A stretch of DNA of 64,000 bases from an uncultured Tenacibaculum sp. (GCF_947495995.1 NZ_CANMAX010000002.1:434001-498000); one strand, 5' to 3'; shown: positions 16,302 through 26,222, counted from the stretch's first letter. Numbers and translations are program-made. The notes: a model not told the origin generated them from the letters alone.

Positions 16302-19300
16302 ATGAAATTTAAAGTCTTTAAAAAAAGAAAATTTTGGTTGCGATTTATTGCTTGTGTAATACTTTTACCATTATTATTACTGAGTGCTACGGTAATATAT
16401 ATCAATACAAAACATAACAGTATTATCAAAGATCATATCGCTGATCTTAACAAAACCCATAAAGGTTTTATAACTATAGGAGAAACACATTTATCACTTT
16501 TTAATAATTTTCCAAATATTTCTTTTAAAGTAGACGATCTAAAAATAAATGAAACTAAAAAGGATAATTCACCTGTTATTCTGGATGTTAAAGACATCTA
16601 CGTAGGATTTAATTTATGGGATATTTTAAAAGGAGATTATACCATTAAATCATTAACAGTAGAAGAAGGTTTTTTTGATATTGTAATTCATAAAGATAAA
16701 AGTCTAAATCTTTTAAATGCATTAAAATCTTTTGATGAAACAAAAAGTGATGAGCCAATAGATTTTAAACTTCAAAAAGTTAAATTACATAATTTAGATA
16801 TCCATAAAAAAGACGAAGGTCAAAACACAGACTTAGAAACATTTATTTACGATGCAGATGGTGGTTTCAATATTGATAATGAAGTTATTTCAGGACATAT
16901 TGATACGAAGTTTGAAATGAATTTAATTAGTAATGGTGACACTACGTATGTAAAACACAAACACTTTGATCTTCATACAGATATTAGTCTTGATAAAAAT
17001 ACCGGATTACTTACTATCGAACCTTCTGGAGTTACTATGGAACATGGTGATTTTGAGTTAGAAGGAATAGTAGATACCAAAAACGATTTTGATCTTGATT
17101 TTAAAATAAAAGGAGCGAAGCCAAATTTTGATATGCTTATCGCTTTTGCTCCAGAGGATCTTATCCCAGTTTTAGAACGTTATAAAAATGCAGGAAAAAT
17201 CTATTTTAATGCAATAGTTAAAGGACCTACATTAAATCAGCAAGTTCCTTTTTTTGATGTTAATTTTGGTGTAAGTGAAGCTTTTTTAGAAAATCCTAAC
17301 AAAGGTAAGCGAGTCAAAAACATTGGCTTTAAAGGACATTTTACAAATGGAAATGAACGAAGTTCTCGTACAACAACATTTTCATTAGAAGATATGACCG
17401 CCAAACTTGGAAAAGGAAAATTTTTAGGAAATGTTGTGATCAATAATTTTGATGAACCAGAAATAGATATGCGATTGAATGCAGATTTCAATCTTGAATT
17501 TGTAACGGATTTCTTGAATTTAAATCAAGCAGATATTACATCAGGAAAGGTTTCATTAAAAATGAATTTTCATGATATTGTAGATCTTGATAATCCAGAA
17601 CAAGCGCTCAGTAAATTGAATCAAGCGTATTATAGTGAGTTAAAAATTGATAGCCTAAGTTTAACTTCCGAAGATCTTCCTGCACCATTAAAAAAGCTGA
17701 ATGCACATATCGTAATGAATGGAAAAAAAGCGACAATTAATGAGTTTGATATGCTTTTAGGAAAATCAGATATTTCAGTAATTGGATATGTATCAGATCT
17801 TCCTGCTATTGTTCATCATACAGATACATTAGTCGTTACTCATTTAGATATTCAATCGAAGCTGTTAGATATTGCTGAACTTACACAATTTTCTGCTACT
17901 GATAGTGTAAAAACTGGTATCGATGAGCAAATTAAAGATTTAACTGCTGGATTTTCATTTAAATCCTCAGCAAAGGCTTTTACTGAAAGTAAATATTTAC
18001 CTAAAGGAGAGTTTTTTGTAGATAGTTTAAATGCACAATTAAAACATTATCCTCATAAATTACACGATTTTCATGTAGATGTATTAATCGATGATGAAGA
18101 TCTTAGAATCAAAGATTTTACAGGTTTTATCGATGATTCTGATTTCCATTTTAACGGACTTGCACATAACTATGGTTTTTGGCTGCAAAAAGAATTGAAT
18201 GGTGATGTGGATTTAGATATTACTTTAACTTCTGATTTATTGCGATTGGAAGACATTTTCTCTTATCAAGGTGAAAATTATGTTCCTGAAGAATATAGAC
18301 ATGAAGAATTTGAAAAATTGGCATTACATGTAAATTCTAGCATGCATTATAAAGCATCTAAATTACATTCTATAGATTTAGAATTGGACAAGCTAAACAC
18401 TAAAATGCATGTACATCCATTACGATTTGAACGATTTACGGGTGATTTCCATTATGAAGATGATCATCTTGTAGTAAAAGATTTTATAGGTAAAATTGGT
18501 AGAACTTCTTTTAATATTGGCTTGAACTATTATTTAGGAGATAATGAGGAAATTAGAAAAAGAGACAATTACCTTAGTTTCAAGGCAAATTATGTTGATT
18601 ATGACCAACTATTTCCTCCTGATGAAACATCAGAGAAAGCGACCATAACTATAAAATCAAAAACAGCAGATGTTGCAGCACATGCAGATGCTTTTAATTT
18701 GTATGAACTACCATTTACAGATATGAAATTTGATGTTGATGTAGATTATTTTATGTATCAAAGAATTCATTTAGAAGATATAAAAGCAAGTTTACGTACA
18801 ACTCAAAACCATTACATTTATGTAGATACTTTACACATGAATGCGGCTGGTGGAAATTTAAAAATGTCAGGTTATTTTAACGGTAGTAATCCGAAGAAAA
18901 TTTATATGAAACCTAATATAAAAGCTACTAATATTGATTTGGATAAGTTCTTATTTAAGTTTGAAAATTTCGGACAAGATCATTTGGTTTCAGATAATTT
19001 AAAAGGACATGTTTCTACTACTATAAATGGAAAAATTAGAGTATATCCTGATTTAGTACCAGATTTAGATCAATCTGAAGTTCATATGGATGTAAAAGTT
19101 CTTAATGGGAAATTATTGAATTATGAACCTATGAAATTATTGTCTAGTTATATGGGAGATAAAAACCTGAATAATATCAAGTTTGATACCATTCAAAATC
19201 ATATTGATATAAATAACGGACGCATAAATATCCCTAATATGACGATTGAATCTACATTAGGACATATGGAATTGTCTGGAACACAAGATTTGAATAACAA

Positions 19301-19514
19301 TATTGAATATTATATTAGAATTCCTTGGAAAACTGTTAGGAAAGCTGTTTGGTATAAACTGTTTAAAAACAAAAAAAATAGTGGAAATAAAACAGAAGAA
19401 GATGAAATTATAGAAGTTGATCCTAACAAGAAAGTAAAATACTTGAATTTAAAATTGCATGGTACTGTGGATGATTTCAAAGTTTCCATGAAGAAGAAGC
19501 CAAAAAAGAAATAA
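16302..19514 (+). CDS. Large AsmA-like protein
   Basis: 1070 residues. A short basic N-terminus precedes one membrane helix (about 12-33, FIACVILLPLLLLSATVIYIN), then a very long beta-strand-rich periplasmic region with AsmA-type repeats. The N-terminal AsmA segment has LSLFNNFPNISFKVDDLKI, and the C-terminal AsmA_2-like segment has LNLKLHGTVDDFKV. AsmA/TamB relatives are inner-membrane-anchored bridges thought to move phospholipids to the outer membrane. Length fits the Bacteroidota members. Its C-terminus is very basic (MKKKPKKK). It is a single-gene unit; no partner is adjacent. Confidence 0.85.
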   Translation: MKFKVFKKRKFWLRFIACVILLPLLLLSATVIYINTKHNSIIKDHIADLNKTHKGFITIGETHLSLFNNFPNISFKVDDLKINETKKDNSPVILDVKDIYVGFNLWDILKGDYTIKSLTVEEGFFDIVIHKDKSLNLLNALKSFDETKSDEPIDFKLQKVKLHNLDIHKKDEGQNTDLETFIYDADGGFNIDNEVISGHIDTKFEMNLISNGDTTYVKHKHFDLHTDISLDKNTGLLTIEPSGVTMEHGDFELEGIVDTKNDFDLDFKIKGAKPNFDMLIAFAPEDLIPVLERYKNAGKIYFNAIVKGPTLNQQVPFFDVNFGVSEAFLENPNKGKRVKNIGFKGHFTNGNERSSRTTTFSLEDMTAKLGKGKFLGNVVINNFDEPEIDMRLNADFNLEFVTDFLNLNQADITSGKVSLKMNFHDIVDLDNPEQALSKLNQAYYSELKIDSLSLTSEDLPAPLKKLNAHIVMNGKKATINEFDMLLGKSDISVIGYVSDLPAIVHHTDTLVVTHLDIQSKLLDIAELTQFSATDSVKTGIDEQIKDLTAGFSFKSSAKAFTESKYLPKGEFFVDSLNAQLKHYPHKLHDFHVDVLIDDEDLRIKDFTGFIDDSDFHFNGLAHNYGFWLQKELNGDVDLDITLTSDLLRLEDIFSYQGENYVPEEYRHEEFEKLALHVNSSMHYKASKLHSIDLELDKLNTKMHVHPLRFERFTGDFHYEDDHLVVKDFIGKIGRTSFNIGLNYYLGDNEEIRKRDNYLSFKANYVDYDQLFPPDETSEKATITIKSKTADVAAHADAFNLYELPFTDMKFDVDVDYFMYQRIHLEDIKASLRTTQNHYIYVDTLHMNAAGGNLKMSGYFNGSNPKKIYMKPNIKATNIDLDKFLFKFENFGQDHLVSDNLKGHVSTTINGKIRVYPDLVPDLDQSEVHMDVKVLNGKLLNYEPMKLLSSYMGDKNLNNIKFDTIQNHIDINNGRINIPNMTIESTLGHMELSGTQDLNNNIEYYIRIPWKTVRKAVWYKLFKNKKNSGNKTEEDEIIEVDPNKKVKYLNLKLHGTVDDFKVSMKKKPKKK

Positions 19515-19881
19515 GTCACAGATATTTTAAATATAAAGTATTGCTACTTATTTCTTATCTCACAAAAATGCACTATAATGTTTTGCGTTATGTAACTTTG
19601 CTTTGGTAAAAAGCGTAACTCTATACTACAAACGTTATTTGTTTTTTTCTTTCTAAAAGCTTCTTAAAAAATGTAATGGAATACGCTTTGCCTGAAACGA
19701 CGATAGGAGTGAAATGGCAATGTGTATGGAATGGGAATATTCTCTCTAATTTTCAATTAATTACGGAATTCCGTAGAAAGTTACTTGTTAAAATTCTTTA
19801 TATTGTGATGGAATTATAGACCTCTTCCTATCTATAAAATTCTGGCCAAATATTATAACTAAAGAATTATCTAATTAATTT
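19515..19881. other. Gene-free stretch before Gabija genes
   Basis: A/T-rich, with a perfect -7 box TAACTTTG at 19593-19600 too far upstream to assign, and a palindromic ACGGAATTCCGT near 19763. The string around 19693-19717 (CCTGAAACGACGATAGGAG) recalls a degenerate flavobacterial intergenic repeat. No gene seen. Confidence 0.3.
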
Positions 19882-21888
19882 ATGTTTTTAGAAAAACTCA
19901 ACATTAAAAATTTTAGGGGAATTAAAGAATTAAACCTTAATTTCAATAGTAGTGTAAATATTATAATAGGAGAAAATAATGCAGGTAAATCAGCAATTAT
20001 AGATGCTCTTCGTATTTGTTTAAGTATTGGTAAGCAATGGAAAGATATTGGTATTAAAAATGACGAAGACTTTCATATTAATGTCAATGAGATAAACTCA
20101 CCTTTAGAACCAATTGAATTTGGTTTGGTATTTAAAATAGAAACGCCTCAAGACCGAGAGTATTTTCAAAGTTTACTTTGGCAAAATCCAGATGATCCAA
20201 CAGATGTTAACTTACAAATACAAGCTAGATATTCTTTGGAGACTAATCCTAAGGGGAATTTGGTGTTAAGATGGGATATTTGGGGAGGACAAAATCCTGG
20301 TCAAAGAATAAAACCAGAAGAAGCCCAACTTTTATTTTATTCTTATTTAGAGCCTTTAAGAAATGCTGAGTTAGAATTAAGACCATATGCCAAAGGTAAT
20401 AAAGTAACTTCCCTATTTAAAGAAATGACTAAATATGAAAAAATCAATGAAGCAGGTGAAAATGAAGAGGTTGAGTTGAATATTGATAAAAAAAATCAAC
20501 TAGCAAATACTCTTCAAGATGTTATCCAAGATAGAGATTGGACAGGAGTAGTAAAAACAGGGGAAAGTTTTGTAAATGAACATTTAGAAAAAGCTGATAT
20601 AAGAAAGAAAGAATCTAGAGTACATTTAAAATTATTAGAATACAAATATGATAATATAGTCAAAGGGGTTTTAACTAGAAAACCCGTTTATGAAGAGGAA
20701 CTGTTAAATGGAGATTTTACTCAACAAAAGTACTTTGACATTAGTCAAAATGGTTTAGGAGAAAATAATCTGATTCTAGCCTCATCGGTACTAGGAGATT
20801 TAAAAAACAGAAGAGCTGAACAAATAGAACATTATTATGCCCTTTTAATAGAAGAGCCAGAAGCTCATTTACATCCTCAAAAACAGAATTCATTCTTTAA
20901 TTACTTAAGTAGTTTAAAGGATTTAGGAGTACAAATATTCGTTACTTCTCATTCTCCTACTATAACTGCAAAATCAGATTTAGATAATTTATTAGTCTTA
21001 CAAAAACAAGACGATTTAATTAGCAATTTTGCATTGAAAAAATCAGAGTTAAGTTCTAATAATAAAAATTATTTGAGGAAGTTTCTAGATGTTACCAAAT
21101 CTCAACTCTTTTTCTCAAATGGGACAATTATGGTTGAGGGAATCTCAGAAGCATTATTACTTCCCGTATTTGCAGAAATAATGGGTGAAGAATTTAATTT
21201 AGATAAAAATGGAATTGAATTAATCAATATAAATGGAGTTGCATTCGAACCATTTGCTAAACTTTATAATTCTGAAGATGCTAGTAAACGCTTATCAGCT
21301 TTTTGTTCAATAATAACAGATAATGATAAGGGGCTAATCGCTCCAAAACATTTTCTTAATGAAGAGCAGAACATAGATAAATCTAAGGCTAAACTAATAT
21401 TTGAAAAACTTAAAGAATTAAATATTATTGATACAAATAATCGAATTATAAACTTTGATAATAATGTAGATTTAGTAATTCAAGGTTACGAAGTAGAATC
21501 TGACTATATTAAAGAAGTGCTAAATATAATGTTTGACAAGATATCAGATAGAGCTTTTAAAGTAAACGAATTAACAGGAGCCAACTTGAAAGTTGTTTTA
21601 GCTGAAAATACATTTGAATATGAATTGATGGTAGTAGGTTCTGATAATTCTAAGATTATGTTAGGTGTTTATAAGAGAATGCATCCAAAAACCATTTTCA
21701 TTGATTCTGAAGAAAGTTTACATAATAAAGCCATTGATTTATTGGAAAAATTAAAATCTAATAAGGATAAGTCTGAATTTGCTCAAAATCTAAGCTTAAT
21801 TCTTGAATCCAAAGAAATATTTAGAGATAGATTTATAATTCCTGACTATATTCAAAATTCAATTCGTTGGGTAATAAATAGAGAATAA
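19882..21888 (+). CDS. gajA: Gabija defence protein GajA (OLD-family ATPase/TOPRIM nuclease)
   Basis: 668 residues. The N-terminal ABC-type ATPase has Walker A GENNAGKS (30-37), Walker B LLIEEPEAHLHP (~321-332) and the switch VTSHSPT. The C-terminal TOPRIM domain has the Glu in MVEGISEALL (~417) and the acidic pair ITDNDKG (~479). An OLD protein immediately followed by a UvrD-like helicase (class 2 OLD) is the Gabija anti-phage system. In that system GajA nicks specific DNA and is released from NTP inhibition when phage replication depletes nucleotides. The next ATG overlaps its stop by one base. It is somewhat longer than the well-studied Bacillus protein. Confidence 0.9.
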   Translation: MFLEKLNIKNFRGIKELNLNFNSSVNIIIGENNAGKSAIIDALRICLSIGKQWKDIGIKNDEDFHINVNEINSPLEPIEFGLVFKIETPQDREYFQSLLWQNPDDPTDVNLQIQARYSLETNPKGNLVLRWDIWGGQNPGQRIKPEEAQLLFYSYLEPLRNAELELRPYAKGNKVTSLFKEMTKYEKINEAGENEEVELNIDKKNQLANTLQDVIQDRDWTGVVKTGESFVNEHLEKADIRKKESRVHLKLLEYKYDNIVKGVLTRKPVYEEELLNGDFTQQKYFDISQNGLGENNLILASSVLGDLKNRRAEQIEHYYALLIEEPEAHLHPQKQNSFFNYLSSLKDLGVQIFVTSHSPTITAKSDLDNLLVLQKQDDLISNFALKKSELSSNNKNYLRKFLDVTKSQLFFSNGTIMVEGISEALLLPVFAEIMGEEFNLDKNGIELININGVAFEPFAKLYNSEDASKRLSAFCSIITDNDKGLIAPKHFLNEEQNIDKSKAKLIFEKLKELNIIDTNNRIINFDNNVDLVIQGYEVESDYIKEVLNIMFDKISDRAFKVNELTGANLKVVLAENTFEYELMVVGSDNSKIMLGVYKRMHPKTIFIDSEESLHNKAIDLLEKLKSNKDKSEFAQNLSLILESKEIFRDRFIIPDYIQNSIRWVINRE

Positions 21889-23690
21889 TGTACGAGCATT
21901 TATCTGAGAAGCAAAAAGAAATATTAAATTATAACCAAGGAACAGTTGTAGTAAAAGCTTGTCCTGGAAGTGGTAAAACTTATTCTGTATCTGCCCGAAT
22001 TTCTAAATTATTATATGAAAACGAATTTAAGAGAAAAGGAATTGCTGCAATTTCTTTTACTAATGTGGCTTGCTCTGAAATCGAAGAGAAACTTAGAGAT
22101 GATTTTGGTATATATGTTCCTTTAAAGCACCCTCATTTTATAGGAACTATAGATAGTTTTATTAATACATATATATTTCTTCCATTTGGTCATTTGATTA
22201 TGAAATGCTCAATTCGCCCAGTGCTTGTTGGTGAACCTCATTCCAATTGGTCACACAAATTATTCGCTACAGATTATAGTCAATATTTTGATAAAACAAG
22301 CTTCAATATAAATGATGAACTAATTCGACTTGCTCCACATCAAGCATTTCATTTTATATGGAATTATTATACTAAAGCTGGTAAACTGAATGGAAATATT
22401 AAAAATATAATTAATTCTAAATGGAATTTTTTCTCTAAGGGCTATGCGAATCAATCAGATGCTAATTACATCTCTTTAAAAATATTAGAAAAATACCCTC
22501 TTATTGCATCTAATGTTGCCAATCTTTTTGAATATTTTATAATTGATGAAGCACAAGATACTAATGAGATTCAAATGAGAATTCTTGATATATTAAAGAA
22601 TTCAGGTACTAATAACATAATGCTCATTGGAGATAGAGACCAATCTATCTTTGAATGGAATGATGCTAAACCTGAATTATTTGATAAAAAGTTTGATGAA
22701 TGGGAAAGTATTCTCCTTGACGAAAACCGAAGAAGTTCTCAAGCTATTTGTGATTTTACAAAAAATCTATCATCATTTGACAAATCCAAAGCTGTAAACG
22801 AGGAAGTAGCTGATTATGATTTGGCACCTCAGGTAATAGGATATAAGCTACCGAAGAAAGCAACTAAAAAAGATCCAACAATAATAAGTAGAGAAGAAAG
22901 TAAAGCCAGTTTTGATACTATTTTATCAGGGTTCTTACAATTGTGTAGAGAGAATGATATCGAAATTAATAAGGAAAATGTGGCAGTATTATATAGAGGT
23001 AAAAGTAGCTCCAAATATTTAGGGTTAAACCTTGATATTTCATCTTATGAAAATATCCCGTGGATAGACAAACAATATCACGTTAGAAATATCATTTTAG
23101 GAAAACATTTAATAGACAATCAAGATTTTTTTAAAGGTTATAGACTTTTAGAAAAAGGATATTTTGAAGCTTTATTTAGAAAAACAAATCCTAATTTTTA
23201 TTGTACAGATGATTTTATAAAGACTCAAATTGAGCGTAATGGGTTTATGAAACATAGAGATAATGTCTTTAATTTTATTAATAAGCTTTCTGAAACTAAT
23301 GGTAAAACGTTTAATCAATGGATTGATGAGTCCAACAAAAAAATAAAAGATATTGAGATAGCATTAAATATTAATTCAGAAAATGGAGATGTTTTAATAG
23401 ACGACTATTATGCGAGTAATTTAAATTCAGATAGTATGCATCCTTTTTATTATGGTACAGTTCACTCGGTAAAAGGAAAAACTTTCGAAGCTGTATTATT
23501 ACTTCTTGGTAAAAGAGCGATTAGAAATTATGTGAATATTATAAATGCACCTGATTTTAATGCTTTACCAAACAATTGTAAAGAAGAATTAAGGATAGTT
23601 TATGTAGGAATAACACGACCTAGAAAAATATTGGTAATGGCTGTTCCTGATTCAGATACAGAAGTTTGGAATAACAAAATGTTCAGTTAA
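21888..23690 (+). CDS. gajB: Gabija defence protein GajB (UvrD-like helicase)
   Basis: 600 residues, superfamily 1A helicase. Q motif and Walker A ACPGSGKT (24-31), ISFTNVA, motif II FIIDEAQDTNE (~218), GDRDQSIFEWNDA (motif III), TVHSVKGKTFEAV (motif V) and VGITRPRK (motif VI) are all present. It is translationally coupled to gajA (one-base overlap), the defining Gabija pair. In known systems GajB docks on a GajA tetramer and takes part in DNA degradation. It is about 100 residues longer than the best-studied GajB; the extra length is in the middle helical insertions. Confidence 0.9.
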   Translation: MYEHLSEKQKEILNYNQGTVVVKACPGSGKTYSVSARISKLLYENEFKRKGIAAISFTNVACSEIEEKLRDDFGIYVPLKHPHFIGTIDSFINTYIFLPFGHLIMKCSIRPVLVGEPHSNWSHKLFATDYSQYFDKTSFNINDELIRLAPHQAFHFIWNYYTKAGKLNGNIKNIINSKWNFFSKGYANQSDANYISLKILEKYPLIASNVANLFEYFIIDEAQDTNEIQMRILDILKNSGTNNIMLIGDRDQSIFEWNDAKPELFDKKFDEWESILLDENRRSSQAICDFTKNLSSFDKSKAVNEEVADYDLAPQVIGYKLPKKATKKDPTIISREESKASFDTILSGFLQLCRENDIEINKENVAVLYRGKSSSKYLGLNLDISSYENIPWIDKQYHVRNIILGKHLIDNQDFFKGYRLLEKGYFEALFRKTNPNFYCTDDFIKTQIERNGFMKHRDNVFNFINKLSETNGKTFNQWIDESNKKIKDIEIALNINSENGDVLIDDYYASNLNSDSMHPFYYGTVHSVKGKTFEAVLLLLGKRAIRNYVNIINAPDFNALPNNCKEELRIVYVGITRPRKILVMAVPDSDTEVWNNKMFS

Positions 23691-23825
23691 TTATATAATA
23701 TGAAAGAAAGAATTTATTTATTAAAATCTGATTTAGAATAAACTTCAAACGCAAATAGTAGGGAAGGAGTTGGTTTTAAATTATAACTAAAATTTATAGG
23801 TTTAGACACTTAAAAAACACAATAA

Positions 23826-24416
23826 ATGGTTTATATCGAAATTGAAGCGATTAATAATTTAGATGTTTTATCTGAAAAAGAAGAAAATAATTCTATTCTT
23901 TTTCATTTTATATTTAAAGAACTAAATGTAAGATGTATTTATTTCGGAAATAGTAAAACAATGATTATCGGGTTTTCAGGAAGAAATTCGGCTTGGAATC
24001 TTAATTTATCAAAAGGTAAAATATCTGAATTTATTCCAAATGAAGCTTATAAGTTGATTAGTGATACCCTAAAAGAAGAAGGAATTTATTCGAATAAAGA
24101 TTTTTTCATTACTCTAAAAGACAAAATAGAGTCTTTAGAGGGAGAAGATGTTGATAATGTAACTGAGAACCAAATTATAGAAGCATTAAGAAATACAAAA
24201 ACAAGAGATAAAAAATACGATAGAGAAGGAGATAAGCCCTTTTTTCATCATTGGAGAAGAGTACGACCGAGTAAAGAATCTTTAAATAAGATACAGCGTT
24301 ATTTTGGAGATGAAATACGTGAGGAATGTTTTAAAAATAAGATTACTGCTGTTTGGTCTGAAATACCAACTAGTAATTCTTTAGATTTCTTGAATCCAAA
24401 CATTGATGTTAGTTAA
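23826..24416 (+). CDS. Unknown protein downstream of Gabija genes
   Basis: 196 residues, no recognised domain. The N-terminal half alternates strands (IGFSGRNSAWNLNLSKG). The C-terminal half is basic, with FFHHWRRVRPSKESLNKIQRYFGDEI, which looks like a nucleic-acid or nuclease-associated segment. It has no signal peptide or membrane segment. It starts 135 bp after gajB on the same strand and lies between the defence genes and the dif-site element. It may be a third defence component or an unrelated passenger; the sequence does not decide. Confidence 0.55.
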   Translation: MVYIEIEAINNLDVLSEKEENNSILFHFIFKELNVRCIYFGNSKTMIIGFSGRNSAWNLNLSKGKISEFIPNEAYKLISDTLKEEGIYSNKDFFITLKDKIESLEGEDVDNVTENQIIEALRNTKTRDKKYDREGDKPFFHHWRRVRPSKESLNKIQRYFGDEIREECFKNKITAVWSEIPTSNSLDFLNPNIDVS

Positions 24417-24431
24417 ATAATTTTAACAACA

Positions 24432-24450
24432 TTATGTAAAATAGAAAATA
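24432..24450 (+). repeat. XerD-arm-like sequence with dif flank (decayed half site)
   Basis: TTATGTAAAAT followed by AGAAAATA. With the preceding A, 19 of 20 bases match 33310-33329, the XerD arm of the right-hand dif site plus its outer flank. No matching XerC arm precedes it. Confidence 0.4.
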
Positions 24451-25028
24451 AATGTTTAAAACGGCCTCAGAAAACTTTGGTCAAAACAATAGGTGAATCA
24501 GCGTACATATTTTAGAGGGCTAGCAATACATATTCTTAATATTTATAGAATTTAAAGCTAGTTCAAAGCAATCTTAATGAGTTACAATGTTTTCTAAAAT
24601 ATAGCGATTGAACCGTGATTGTTTCCAAAGTTTTATGCAGCCTTGATTTTTTTGTTTCTTTTTGTATCAAGACAAAAAGATATGCAAACTCTAAAAATGT
24701 TTAATTATAGTTCTATAGTGAACAAGTGTATAGAAATTTTAGAGCGTGGATTTGAGCCAGGGAAAATTTTATACTCTTGTGACAAGTTTACGAAAATGTC
24801 GTAGAAAAAAATTTTACGGGATTTTCCTCGAATACGAGAATTATAATTAAGAGCAAAAGGTTTAGCTTTTTTTGGTGTGGCCAAGCGTTGGCAAATTGAG
24901 TTTAAAAATAAATGCCATAAAGCATTTAATTTTTTAAAAACAATACGAGCGATTTTGGCAAGAGGCAATTTTACATAATGGCTAATTATAGTTACAAATA
25001 TAGTTCGAATGTTTATTGTGAACGATTC

Positions 25029-25083
25029 TGAGAATCTCGTATTTTGAAAATTACGAAACATTGCACAGAATATTAAATTCTCG
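25029..25083. repeat. 55-bp dispersed intergenic repeat, copy 2
   Basis: Starts TGAGAAT, ends ATTCTCG; same length as the copy at 6788-6842 and about 70% identical by eye, with the ends best conserved. Confidence 0.5.
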
Positions 25084-25199
25084 TAAATGCCAAAAATAAA
25101 TGTTTAATGACCCAAGTAATACAGTTTATATAGAAACGAGAATATTCTGGGATATTTTACATAGTATTATATTATAGCTACTAATGTGGCAGGCGTGTC

Positions 25200-25293
25200 G
25201 CAAAACGGCTTTAACATAATATCTGTCGATATAATACGCTGGCGCGTAGTTATATCTGATATTATATCAAATACGTGGTATTCGCCGTTTTGC
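25200..25293. repeat. Inverted repeat enclosing nested palindromes
   Basis: GCAAAACGGC (25200-25209) and GCCGTTTTGC (25284-25293) are perfect 10-bp arms. The 74-bp interior contains smaller palindromes built on ATATC/GATAT. It lies 13 bp outside the left dif-like site. Confidence 0.5.
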
Positions 25294-25306
25294 TTGAATA
25301 TATAAT

Positions 25307-25334
25307 TTGTTCTATAATTTATAGTATGCAAAAT
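25307..25334 (+). other. Left dif-like attachment site (attL) of the element
   Basis: 28-bp XerCD-type site: XerC arm TTGTTCTATAA, centre TTTATA, XerD arm GTATGCAAAAT. It matches the right site (33294-33321) at 24 of 28 positions, with an identical centre. The XerD arm departs from consensus, as expected for a phage-derived half. Confidence 0.75.
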
Positions 25335-25451
25335 ATAAAACCCAATAAAAATGCGGGTTACAGAAAAAAAGAGACAAAAAAAGTTCTATTTGCATGAGAT
25401 TTTTAACTTAACTTAAAAATTGGTTTATTTCGGTTTTTCTCATATTTGATA

Positions 25452-26009
25452 ATGAGAAAGTTACAATTACCCGTTAATGCTGTGAAAAACGGGATTGAAT
25501 CCCCATACAAATACTCTGTCTATTTGCATGATCGAAAGATTTTGTATTTTAAGAGTAGGAGAAAAGCACAGGATTTCGTAAGAAATTTTAATACTTATGT
25601 TTCGGACACAATACGATTGTGTTACGATATACATGTATTCCTTTATTCAACATATTTAAATAACTCTTTTACCATTAAGCCTTATGAATCTAATCAGATC
25701 AAACGTAAACTTGACGGTTTTTTAGACCTTATAGAAAAATGGTCTCGTGATTATGGTGACGGTTGGCAATCAATGAAGCTTAATGGATTCTTTAATATTT
25801 TAAACCATATTGAAGATTCAGCTCTTGAAATGAATAACTATTTTAAAAAGCAAAAAGATTATTTTCATGTAAATAGAATTAATTCTTACTTACAAATGAT
25901 TTATATTTTTTACGAAAAATATGATGAGATATTTAAAGACGTTGTTACCGATCTTTCCTATAAAAATAAACCTGTTAAACATCTTAAACCACTTAAAGAT
26001 ATCTCTTAG
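25452..26009 (+). CDS. Prophage protein of unknown function
   Basis: About 185 residues, basic at the N-terminus and rich in Tyr, Phe and Lys, with a largely helical second half (SYLQMIYIFYEKYDEIF). It has no membrane segment or known motif. I chose ATG 25452; the TTG at 25446 adds only two residues. It is the first gene inside the left attachment site and upstream of two small genes and rep, where early or regulatory phage genes usually lie. Confidence 0.6.
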   Translation: MRKLQLPVNAVKNGIESPYKYSVYLHDRKILYFKSRRKAQDFVRNFNTYVSDTIRLCYDIHVFLYSTYLNNSFTIKPYESNQIKRKLDGFLDLIEKWSRDYGDGWQSMKLNGFFNILNHIEDSALEMNNYFKKQKDYFHVNRINSYLQMIYIFYEKYDEIFKDVVTDLSYKNKPVKHLKPLKDIS

Positions 26010-26027
26010 AGCATAACATTTAAAGTT

Positions 26028-26222
26028 ATGCAAACTACATCACCACAACCATTGTACACCTTAGAAGAGGGTCAAAGATTCGTTAAATCTATTAACGGAC
26101 TACCATCTAAAAACATTTATCTACATGTTAGATCATTGGACGATCATTACTCAGAAGTTGAACTATTCGACGGCGTAATTGAGTTTATGAACCCTAGAAC
26201 TTACGTGTATGGGTTACGCTAA
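26028..26222 (+). CDS. Small prophage protein, unknown
   Basis: 64 residues, mixed strand/helix, no known motif. It starts 18 bp after the previous gene and overlaps the next by 14 bp, consistent with a compact phage early operon ending at the terminator at 26460-26500. Confidence 0.5.
   Translation: MQTTSPQPLYTLEEGQRFVKSINGLPSKNIYLHVRSLDDHYSEVELFDGVIEFMNPRTYVYGLR

Larger units (their letters stand above)
24451..25306. other. Gene-free, repeat-rich stretch left of the dif element
   Basis: About 0.9 kb without a credible gene. It holds a palindromic unit at 24642-24671 (CTTGAT ... ATCAAG), a type I recall as common in Flavobacteriia, the second 55-bp repeat (25029-25083), and a 10-bp inverted repeat at 25200-25293. 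Short frames on both strands look like chance. It may be debris of an older element integrated at dif. Confidence 0.4.

Noticed and set aside
24704-24715. XerC-arm-like sequence on - (9 of 11 matches)
   Set aside because: No matching centre or XerD arm follows, so it is probably chance in A/T-rich DNA.
24619-24804. 61-codon + frame in the same gap
   Set aside because: It crosses a palindromic repeat (24642-24671) and has no recognisable domain.
24705-25061. 118-codon open frame on - in the gap left of the dif element
   Set aside because: It runs across a dispersed repeat, has no family resemblance, no promoter, and low-complexity composition; likely chance or debris.
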